Under the pieces are notes generated by a model. That model did no database searches. It saw only the letters and a list, made by a program, of their open reading frames with translations, and was not told where the DNA came from. DNA of 64,000 nt from Galeopsis tetrahit (lineage: Eukaryota; Streptophyta; Magnoliopsida; Lamiales; Lamiaceae), in NCBI GenBank assembly GCA_963675135.1, contig OY776125.1, forward strand, positions 62,571,441-62,635,440, read 5' to 3'. The position numbers and the translations under genes were made by a program. This document shows positions 1 to 8,491 of the stretch, piece after piece. The first letter of the stretch is position 1, and every line of letters begins with the position of its first letter.

Positions 1-167
1 TCAAAGATCACCATTGCAACACTTGCTTCCCCCTCTCCAAAGTTGGTTTTGCTTCCTTCTTCATTCTCCAAGATATGATGTCCATGATGCTCTTCATCCA
101 TACGTACAAAATAAACTAAGCCATCAAAACTATCAAAGCAATAAAAACGTGAAAGCAATAAAACCTT

Positions 168-210
168 GGGTTACCTCCCAAGAAGCGCTATTTTTAACGT
201 CCTATGCCGG
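168..210 (-). other. conserved noncoding block just after gypsy pol
   Basis: Just downstream of the pol stop, reading minus, is a block containing CATAGGACGTTAAA, AGCGCT and TGGGAGG(C/T)AACC. The same block in the same place follows the integrase tail of the plus-strand gypsy at 36738-36780. The two elements differ in much of the surrounding sequence, so the block looks selectively retained. I know similar strings after pol in other plant gypsy elements but no proven role. Confidence 0.6.
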
Positions 211-227
211 ACGGTTGCTTTCTATTT

Positions 228-2688
228 TCAAGCCTCATCCAAGCAAAGCGACTCCACCCTTTGAAGTTGCTCATTTCCAAAGTAGTGCTTCACTCTTTGA
301 CCATTCACCACAAAAGTTCCTCCATCTTTATCAATAAGCTCCACATTTCCCATGGGCGTCACATTCTTAATCACAAAGGGCCCCGACCACTTTGACTTCA
401 ACTTGCCTGGAAATAACCTCAACCTTGAGTTGAACAACAAAACTTGTTCTCCAATTTGGAACTCTCTCTTTTCAATCATCTTGTCATGAAACTTCTTAGC
501 TCTTTCTTTGAGAATTTTGGAGTTCTCAAAAGCCACATTTCTAAACTCATCAAGCTCATTTAGCATCATCTTTCTTCTTTCTCCGGATGCTTTAAAATCA
601 AGATTCAATTTCTTAATAGCCCAACGAGCTCTCAACTCCACTTCCACGGGTAGATGACAAGACTTACCATACACAAGTTGGTAGGGAGATGTGCCCAAAG
701 GTGTCTTATAAGCGGTTCGATATGCCCAAAGAGCATCATCCAACTTGATGGCCCAATCCTTCCTTTTTAACCCAACAGTCTTCTCCAAAATTTACTTCAC
801 TTCTCGATTAGCAAGCTCCGTTTGTCCATTGGCTTGAGGGTGATATGGTGTGGTCACCCTATGCTTTACTCCATACTTTGTCAAAAGTTGGTCAAACCAT
901 CGGTTGCAAAAGTGTGAACCACCATCACTCACTAGTGCTCTTGGAGTGCCAAAATGAGTAAAAATATTCTTCCTTAAAAAGTTGAGGACCACCTTGGCAT
1001 CATTTGTAGTGGTTGGAATGGCCTCAATCCATCTAGAGACATAACCAATGGCCAAAAGGATGTAAAAAAATCCATGAGAATTGGGGAATGGCCCCGTAAA
1101 ATATATTCCCCACACATCAAAGAGCTCCACCTCAATCACATTCTTCATAGGCATCTCATGCCTCTTTGAAATGTTCCCCATACTTTGACACTTATCACAC
1201 TTCTTCACGAAAGCTTCACAATTTCTAAAGATGGATGGCCAATAGAAACCACTTTGAAGAACTTTGTGGGCCGTTAGATTCGCTCCAAAGTGACCTCCAT
1301 ACGGAGATGAATGACACTCCTCAATCACTTTCTCCCACTCATCTTCCCCTAGGCACCTCCTCATAATCATATCTGAACACCATCTATAGAGGAATGGGTC
1401 CTCCCAAACATAAAACTTGACATCATGGTAAAACTTCTTCTTTTGATGGAATGAGAGATTTGGTGGATGTGTTCCGGTGGCTATGTAATTCACAAAGTCG
1501 GCAAACCATGTATATGCTTCTTTGATAGCAAGAATTTGCTCATCGGGGAACCACTCCTTGAGAGGCACTTGTACATCTTTTTCCTCCACATTCTCAAGTC
1601 TTGAGAGATGATCCGCCACCACATTCTCACACCCTTTTCTATCTCTAATCTCCACGTCAAATTCTTGCAAAATGAGCACCCATCGTATCAACCTCGGTTT
1701 GGCCTCTTTCTTCTCAATCAAGTACATGAGAGCCGTGTGATCCGTATACACTATGGTCTTAGCTCCAACCAAATAGGCTCTAAACTTATCAAAGCTATAT
1801 ATCACGGCTAGTATCTCCTTCTCCATTGTGGTGTAATACTTTTGAGCCGGATTAAAGGTTTTGCTTGCATAGTAGATCACACGAAAGAGCTTGTCTCTCT
1901 TTTGGCCCAAAGCTACTCCAACGGCATAATCACTAGCGTCACACATGACCTCAAATGGTTGACTCCAATCGGGTGTCACCAACACGAGAGCTTTGATCAA
2001 GGCCTCCTTTAATATCTCAAACGACTTCACACACTCTTCACTAAAGATGAAAGTGGCCCCTTTCTCCAACAAAGAACACATGGGCTTGGCTATCTTGGAA
2101 AAATCTTTGATGAATCTTCTATAAAATCCGGCATGCCCAAGAAAACTTCTCATCGCCTTCTCATTGGTTGATGGAGGTAGCTTCTCAATTGCCACAATCT
2201 TTGCTCTATCAACCTCAAGTCCCTTAGCCGAAACCTTGTGCCCAAGCACAATTCCTTCCTTCACCATGAAGTGGCATTTCTCCCAATTGAGCACCAAGTT
2301 AGTATCTATGCATCTTTGCAAAACACAAGAGAGGTTACATAGACATGCATCAAAACAATCACCAAATACGAAAAAATCATCCATAAACACCTCCATTATG
2401 TTTTCAATCATGCCATGAAATATAGCCATCATGCATCGTTGGAAGGTGGCGGGGGCATTGCACAATCCAAATGGCATTCTCCTAAAAGCAAAAGTACCAT
2501 AAGGGCAAGTAAAAGTTGATTTCTCTTGGTCCTTAGGATCAACCAAAATTTGATTGTATCCCGAGTAACCATCAAGAAAGCAATAATACTCGTATCCCGC
2601 CATCCTATCCAACATTTGATCAATAAAAGGCAAAGGAAAATGATCTCTCCTAGTGGCATTATTCAACACACGATAATCAATGCATACT
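228..2688 (-). pseudogene. pol: gypsy pol: reverse transcriptase, RNase H, integrase (broken)
   Basis: One reading frame, read from 2688 down to 228, broken by one in-frame TAA at 789-791. Reverse transcriptase has FLDGYSGYNQI and the catalytic FMDD box. RNase H starts at MCDASDYAVG and has YTDHTALMYL and ADHLSRLE. Integrase has the H2C2 zinc finger (histidines near HSSPYGGHFG, then CDKCQ) and core residues in SDGGSHF and NGQTELANRE. The first core aspartate, normally in a WGIDF context in this group, is a tyrosine here (WGIYF), so integrase would probably be dead even without the stop. The C-terminal part, after the stop, ends at VKHYFGNEQL and a short tail. The 5' end, including the start of reverse transcriptase and all of protease, is missing. 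Confidence 0.88.
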
Positions 2689-2783
2689 TCTCCTCACGAC
2701 ACGCAGAAGTTCCTACACTTGACCGGAGAGAGTACCAACAAAAGCCCTAAATTGCAGCTTCGTTTGCCCTAGAAGCATCAACA

Positions 2784-2976
2784 ATGGATCCGGAAGAAGA
2801 CGATGTAGGGACCATCACTAAGGAGGACGAGATCTACATTAACGACGGCGGAGACGACGGCGAATCGCAGCGCCACCGCCCTATCACAAGCAGAGAGCAT
2901 CTCGACATCGAGGCGTACGCCGCGCTGTACACTGGCAGCACGAAAATTACGCGCCTCCTTTTCATTGCTGATAAAT
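2784..2976 (+). pseudogene. CSN1: CSN1-like first exon (COP9 signalosome subunit 1)
   Basis: An ATG-initiated stretch encodes an acidic N-terminus and then RRPI-like, LDIEAYAALY and TKITRLLFIADKC segments. These match what I know of the N-terminus of plant CSN1/FUS6, a subunit of the COP9 signalosome that removes NEDD8 from cullins. A GT donor is expected there: the exon would end at 2976 and an intron start at 2977 (GTATAC). About 95 bp of leader-like sequence precedes the ATG. No further CSN1 exons appear within the window; what follows is AT-rich and then gypsy gag. It is therefore probably a captured or stranded gene fragment. The exon itself has no stop or frameshift. Confidence 0.72.
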
Positions 2977-3896
2977 GTATACTCATTCATCAACGAAATC
3001 ACCCGTTTCAATTAACTGCACACATCATAAAACAATTACAAATTAATTCCAACGATTGAAGCAATAATTGTTGTGGAAGCATCAACGCCTTCATCTACAA
3101 ACAGAGCGACTCTGTTTTCCGGCTTAATCACTACCCAGCACGACCGGAGATCGTTGAAGCCAACGGCCGGAATACGATCGGATCCGGAGAACACACGGAT
3201 ACGCAGATAATTTCAGATGGTGGAGACATGAGAATTAGGTATAAAAAAAGACTGAAAAAAGAGGGAGGAATAATCCATACTAAAATTGGAGCGGATGAAA
3301 CGGGTATCCAGGTAATAATATGGGCAGAATATAATAACCCAAAATCACCAAATGGGTAATTTTCACATAATTACACCTAAACTATTTGCATAAAAGTTTT
3401 TGCGTCATTTGAAAGTTATAGTCTAGGGTACAATGGATTAGCAAATTACCATAATATTTATAATTGTAATTTATGAATTATTAATTTAGAGTTTTAATGG
3501 GACCTAATATTTATAAATGAATTTTCCTAAAAATTATTATTTTATTATCTTATCGAATTTGATGATTTTTTACAAAGACCCAAATCGAGACCGAAAGATT
3601 TTATTATTTTAGAGAGTTTATTAATTTAAAAGTATTAATTTATAGAGATTTTACTGTATTTTTTGTAATATGATTATCTTGAGCAATTGTGAAGTGGAAG
3701 GACTCTTTGGAAAAATGCAGCAACAATTTTGCATGTTTTTAATTCAGACAAAGAATATTTATACATGGTTTCAAAAATATTGAATTTTAATTAATATACA
3801 CGAAGGTAGGTAATCATATTAGCAATTTGCATGATGTACAAATTAAATACGGAGTAATTCATATTCCAATTAATATTATCTGCTACGTTTTAATAA
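2977..3896. other. AT-rich stretch after the CSN1-like exon, no gene found
   Basis: The first part could be CSN1 intron 1. A richer G+C island at about 3070-3235 has a minus-strand open stretch of 58 codons (3036-3212) without a start codon, which I do not recognise; it could be an exon piece or chance. From about 3240 to 3896 the sequence is AT-rich with no coding potential I can support. The stretch ends where minus-strand gypsy gag homology starts. Confidence 0.5.
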
Positions 3897-4260
3897 TCGG
3901 TGCCATTGATTCCCATTTTTCGCCATCTCTTTCAAGAGAACATACCCTTCCTCCGTCGTCTTTCCCAATAACGATCCTTCACCCACCGAAGCATCCACCA
4001 TTCCTCTTGTCCGGTGGTCCATTCCGTTGTAGAAGTAGCATATGAGTTGGTCTCGTGAGAAACCATGTTGTGGGCAACTTCTAATCAAATCCTTGAAACG
4101 CTCCCATGCTTCGGCTAGGGACTCATCATCATCTTGCCAAAACGAAGATATTTCCCCTCGGATTTGAATGGTCTTACTCGGAGGGAAATACTTCATAAAA
4201 AATGCATCAACAAGATCATTCCAATTTTCGATGGTCCTTAAATCAAAGGAGAGGTACCAT
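3897..4260 (-). pseudogene. gag: gypsy gag fragment (retrotransposon gag domain)
   Basis: Read from 4260 to 3897 this encodes a piece of the plant gypsy gag domain: NWNDLVDAFFMKYFPPSK, then a DDESLAEAWERFKDL block, CPQHGFSRDQLICYFYNGM and MVDASVGEGSLL. The N-terminal and C-terminal parts and the zinc knuckle are missing. It breaks at NQWHR near 3897, and on the right it meets an LTR piece at 4262. The same block is found partly in the plus-strand gypsy at 23427-23725 and about 34540-34660. Confidence 0.85.
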
Positions 4261-4261
4261 T

Positions 4262-4883
4262 ACTTAGTGTTGGGAATAAAATGAGTTTTGATGAGTATAC
4301 CAAAACCCCCTTGAGACATGCCAAGTAGATAAGCCAAAACCCCCAAATTTCATCTCACCCGGCCGGGTGGTTTCACCCGGGCATGTCACCCGGTCAAAAT
4401 ACGAACGAAATGGAGCAAGCAGGGCGTGGTCGGGTGAAACCACCCGACCGGGTGGTTTTACCCAACCAAAATACGAAAGTTTTGATAGCATAGGGCATGG
4501 CTGGGCTAAAGTGACCCGCCCGGGTGGTTCTACCCGGCCAAAACCTTAGATGGGTGAACTAATCGAAAACGTTGGTGTACAACACCGTGGCCAGGTCATT
4601 CTACCCGCCCGAGTCATTCCACCCGGGCATGCTTTTCCGTCTCTTCATATCTCGAGCTTCCGACCTCCAATTGACTCGATTCCTTTTTTCATTCCACTCC
4701 GTTTTTCGAGACGGATCCAATGGTGCACTCATCTCTTTGGTCCAGTGAATTTTGGTAGGTGTTTTGCTCTCAAAATCCTTCATTCTTCCTACAAAACCGA
4801 CAAAACACCACCTTTCTCTTATTTCAACCAAAACAATCATAATCAACTCATAAATCAATGAAATCACACTAAAAATGAGCTTC
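4262..4883 (-). repeat. gypsy LTR U3 fragment, minus strand (left arm of inverted repeat)
   Basis: Reverse complement similar to 4926-5624: both run from TGAAGCTC through a shared stretch (guttering at GATTGTTTTGG, TTTTGTAGGAA, CAAAACACCTACCA, CGGAGTGG, TTGGAGGTCGGAAGC), then a GC-rich palindrome array, and end at TCCCAACACTA. In the plus arm that end is directly followed by the TATA box; here it is joined to gag, so promoter, R, U5, leader and the gag start are deleted. The palindromes in this arm are of the ACCCGGGT type. Confidence 0.75.
4355..4625. repeat. array of ACCCGGGT-type palindromes
   Basis: At least six imperfect copies of a palindrome around CACCCGGCCGGGTGG / ACCCGGGT / ACCCGACCGGGT, spaced irregularly within the U3 of the minus-strand gypsy LTR. 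Spacer sequence between copies is not periodic. It sits in the same position as the CTCGGCCGAG array in the other arm. Confidence 0.75.
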
Positions 4884-5184
4884 ACATGTGATTCAGGTGG
4901 AATTAACACGATTTAGATGCATATTTGAAGCTCATTTGATGTTGATTTCATTGATTAATTGGTTGATTAGGATTGTTTTGGTCGAAATAAGAGAAATGTA
5001 GTGTTTTGTCGATTTTGTAGGAAAAATGATGGATTTTGGAAGCAAAACACCTACCATAGTTCACTGGATCAAGAAGAGAATTTTACCATTGGATTCGTCT
5101 CGGAAAACGGAGTGGGATGGACAAAAGAATCAAGTCGTTTGGAGGTCGGAAGCAAAAGTTATGCACGAAACAAGTTCGGAGTGC

Positions 5185-5540
5185 AACTCGACCGAGTGCT
5201 CAGAATCGGCCGAGCTCGATCGAGGACCAGAAACTGATGTAAGCAGTAGCTCGGCCGAGCTGGCCAACTCGACCGAGTTGGAGAGGACAACATTAAAATT
5301 CTCCCTGGCCGAGTGCTCAGAATCGGCCGAGGAAGAGGGGTGTCCAGAGAGATGTTCGAGCAGCAACTCGACCGAGCTACCCAACTCGGCCGAGCTCGAG
5401 AAGATGCCAAAACGAACTCCTCGGCCGAACACCCAAAATCGGCCGAGCTGGAGGGACAGACAGAAACTGCATCAAGCCGCAACTCGGCCGAGCCATGAAG
5501 AAAACGCCCAAATGTTTAACAGTTCAACTCGGCCGAGTCA
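5185..5540. repeat. array of CTCGGCCGAG-type palindromes
   Basis: About a dozen copies of CTCGGCCGAG or one-base variants (CTCGACCGAG, ATCGGCCGAG), 15-50 bp apart, between the shared U3 stretch and the TATA box at 5625. A 210-codon open frame crosses it (5026-5658), but its repeated SAEL/TELE pattern is a by-product of the palindromes and I do not call it a gene. Confidence 0.8.
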
Positions 5541-5624
5541 TCCCCGTTTTGGGCGGTTTTTGTGTATTTTGTCCAATTTTCAAGGACTTAAGTGCAAATT
5601 TCACCCCAAAACCTATCCCAACAC

Positions 5625-5632
5625 TATAAATA
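5625..5632 (+). promoter_or_regulatory. TATA box of backbone gypsy LTR
   Basis: TATAAATA directly after TCCCAACAC, downstream of the palindrome array and upstream of the long leader leading to gag at 6762. Position and sequence fit an LTR promoter; the transcription start was not determined. Confidence 0.6.
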
Positions 5633-5840
5633 CTTTCATTCTTGAATTAGAAACCTAACTCCCACTTTTACAAAGCTATTCTCACACACATTCACATAGT
5701 AGTAGGAGTTCTTCATATTTTAGTTTAATTTCTTCATTAGACTAGATAGAATAATGGTTTTTACTTCGAATCAAGCTACGATTATCATCGGGAATCGTCT
5801 ATTACATCGGTTTGTAGCTAAATTCTCATGATCAAGGTGA

Positions 5841-6761
5841 TATTACTCTATTTTGCAATTCAATTTGCTATTTTCTTAATTTTTCCAATCTTTTGCTATT
5901 CTACCATGAGTTTGATGTTATTTGTTGTTGTAGCCATGAGATTCTGTTCTAGAACCATGGGCTAATCCTCAATTGTCTTGGGTGTGGATGTTTTGATGGG
6001 TGTTTAGTGTAATTGTGGATTAATTGCATGATTAGCTTAGAATTTGGGTGTTTATATTTCTAAAGTTGTACTTTGATTGATTCATTTGGTTTCTCAACCC
6101 TATTAGCTAGCATGTTCGATTATGTTTATTGAAACGAGAGTTGGGTAGCATGATTGGGAGTGTGAGCTTTGATCAATTGAATAAAAGTTAATTAGTAATT
6201 AGCTAGCCGAGAGGAGGTTAATAGCTAGACCGACAACTTTAGACACTAAACAAATAGAGGTCGTCTAGGAGTTTAGTGAGAGGGCGTTTCATAAGCATTA
6301 GTAACCGTGTTGAAAGTTCTTATGAGCTTATGGTATTTGGTTAGATCCTATAATTGCTAATCAATGCACGATGTTTACCTATGCATTTCGAGGGGGTTTG
6401 CACACATTTGTTATAGCCTTTAGCTTGACCCGAATTCGTAGTTAAATCATGTAATTAGTTAACTAGTTCACTTAATTGCTCACAAAACGGAAACACCTGA
6501 GGCAATACTCTCATCTTGCACTTTCCAACGAAAGTTAGATAGATTGTTATTTCTTGTCACTAGTTCTCATTACTTTAGTTAATCTAGTTTAATACGTTTG
6601 TTCTTATTCCCAAAAATCCAAACAACATCATTTAGTTACTAAAATAGCATGATAACTTGCAACTTTAGGGACTCATTTTCACTCAATTAAGTCCTTGGAA
6701 CGAAAATCTACTTGGGACACTTATCTTATTACTAACGAACCCATACGCTTGTGGAAGGCCA
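5841..6761 (+). other. rest of LTR and untranslated leader of the backbone gypsy
   Basis: No coding potential. It lies between the LTR promoter and the gag ATG at 6762, as the R/U5 and leader of Athila-like elements do. The end of the LTR and the tRNA primer site could not be located. Confidence 0.5.
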
Positions 6762-6838
6762 ATGAGGGAGTATTTTGAGCCTCAACCGAGGGAGTACTAT
6801 GATGGGTTAGCAAGACCAAGGGTAGAAGCAAACAACTT
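6762..6838 (+). pseudogene. gag: gypsy gag, 5' piece (split by insertion A)
   Basis: ATG at 6762 opens a frame reading MREYFEPQPREYYDG, a familiar start for gag of plant Athila-type elements. After 77 nt it is cut by composite element A. The frame resumes exactly at 23427 once one copy of the 5-bp duplication is removed, giving the residues NNFEIS over the joint. Confidence 0.8.
6834..6838. repeat. target-site duplication of element A, left copy (AACTT)
   Basis: AACTT directly before the TG of the left LTR; the matching copy is at 23422-23426 after the CA of the right partial LTR. Confidence 0.9.
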
Positions 6839-8267
6839 TGTTGGTCCCTGAACGAGTAGTGAATGGGATTAAAGTCTAGAGGGGAGGGGTGAATAGACTT
6901 TAAAACTTTTTCAAACAGAGTTGGGAACCTCTTCTGATTGCTATGTCAACTGGACTGCAAGTCTGCTGGTCCAGATGACTATAGTGATCTGACTGAAGAA
7001 GTTATATGCGGAAATATGGTGGCCCTGGTTTAGACTCGTTCTTGTAACTTGTTTTACTTTGTGAAATTACTCAGCTGATGCTGGTTTGAAAGTTATGGCC
7101 CTTTTTGAAGAGTGTTGAAATCACAGTATGCACTATATAATAATGAATGTAAAAGCAGAAATGTAAAGTGCAGAAAGTAAATAACACCGGATTTATAGTG
7201 GTTCGGATATACGATCCTACGTCCACTCTCACGTCCTAACGTGATGTTTAATCCCTTTAATTTCCACAAATTACAAGGGTCTTGTCCTTTATAGTCCCAA
7301 GGTTAGGACTTTGAGATCTGAGCCGTCCTAACAGCTGCGGTCTCCACAAGTGATTGTAAGTACTTGCACTTTGGGGGGTTTCAAAAACTTAAACCTTTCG
7401 GTGAGGGTTTGGGGTTTTTGAGATGTATCCAACTAATGGTTCAAGCTTATAATTTGCTTAACCACTATGCCTAAAACAATTGATATACAATATGAACAAG
7501 TTTCAGGTTCTTAAGGGTTGGATAAGAAGTACTTAAGAGCTATGGATAATCTAATGGATTTCAGGCTCTTTGAGAATTCTTAGAACAGTGTGACTTTTTG
7601 CTTGATGGCTTGCTTAGCTTGTGAATTCTCTCTTATGTTGCTTCTGTGTTCAACCTCTTGTATTTATAATGGAGATTGAGTGCAACTAGCCGTTGGAGTT
7701 GACTAGCCGTTTGAGCAATCTTCCCATAATAGCTTGATTCCTTGATTCCAGCCGCTTGATTGCTTCAATCCTGGGATCATGTCAATCTTCTAAATAAGGT
7801 AGGTCTTCGTTTGAATTGCAAGATGACTTGGGAATCAGCCGAGTCCTGAAAGAGCACATAGTCTTCTGATCTGTACTACTAGTCTTCTGACTGCTCTTCT
7901 GGCCTTAGGTCTTCTGTCTTCTGGTATCAGACGAGTACTACTCTTCTGATCTGGAAATTCTTTGTAATGCTTTAGGCTATCTTTAATCTGGGACTCCATC
8001 AGATAAGTAGGTATACAAGCACCTTAACATATCTGGTCTTCAAGGATCTTCTAGTCTTCATGTCTTCTACTCTTCTTATCTTGAGGATAGGCATGTAAGC
8101 CATGACTGTGCTGATCAGCTGCTATCAATACAGTTGATCACACAAGACTAGTCTAAGCTGTTCTATACAAGTCAGCTGATCCTATTACATTTATAAACTC
8201 TAAGTGTTTTGGCCATCAAAACTATTCTAACATCAAATGGGGCTTAGGGTGAATTTATATCCCAACA
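6839..8267 (-). repeat. Element A LTR1 (3' LTR in element orientation)
   Basis: 1429 bp, TG...CA bounded. I count two differences from LTR2 by eye, one each in the regions near 7026 and 7370. TATAAATA on the minus strand at 7661-7668. The U3 part is rich in TCTTCTG / CAGAAGA repeats (about 7850-8080). Confidence 0.93.
7661..7668 (-). promoter_or_regulatory. TATA box in element A LTR1
   Basis: TATAAATA on the minus strand; the same box is at 20597-20604 in LTR2, which as the 5' LTR would drive the full-length transcript. Confidence 0.65.
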
Positions 8268-8281
8268 ATTTCCCCCTTTTT
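8268..8281 (-). other. polypurine tract of element A
   Basis: AAAAAGGGGGAAAT on the minus strand directly before the 3' LTR; it primes plus-strand DNA synthesis. The partial copy has the same tract at 21204-21217. Confidence 0.85.
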
Positions 8282-8491
8282 GATGAAGCCAAAACTATAT
8301 ATATGATAAATGCTCTTACTAAGGTAAGATAGGAGTTTATAAACTTCATAAAAACTGAAGTATCTGATGAAGACAATGAGAGTTTGTCTTGAAAGCAAAG
8401 AGAACTAAACTTGAATATATATAACTTTTACAGATTACAAGTAATAGTTTCTTAAGGCTTTGAAAGTGGTCTTCATCAGGTCTTCTGATCT

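Larger units (their letters stand above)
1..2688 (-). mobile_element. Athila/Tat-like Ty3/gypsy fragment, pol and 3' flank
   Basis: Minus-strand gypsy remnant. It carries reverse transcriptase, RNase H and integrase in the Ty3/gypsy order (integrase last), followed by about 230 bp of 3' noncoding DNA that runs off the left edge. At about 2688 homology stops inside the N-terminal part of reverse transcriptase, just upstream of a CIDYR motif, and unrelated sequence with a CSN1-like exon begins. The gag piece at 3897-4260 and LTR piece at 4262-4883, same strand and correct order, may be the rest of this copy. Athila/Tat assignment rests on overall motif style and is an inference. Confidence 0.85.
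4926..5840 (+). repeat. gypsy LTR, U3 and promoter part, plus strand (right arm)
   Basis: Right arm of the head-to-head inverted repeat, taken as the U3 and start of R of the backbone gypsy element that continues to gag at 6762. It contains the shared U3 stretch 4926-5160, the CTCGGCCGAG array 5185-5540 and a TATAAATA box at 5625-5632. The true LTR start and end were not found: no clear TG...CA border or primer binding site could be fixed, so the right limit given is approximate. Confidence 0.6.

Noticed and set aside
5026..5658. 210-codon open frame in the gypsy LTR
   Set aside because: Its repeated acidic pattern comes from CTCGGCCGAG palindromes being read in frame; frames on the other strand are open for the same reason, and it lies in U3 upstream of the TATA box.
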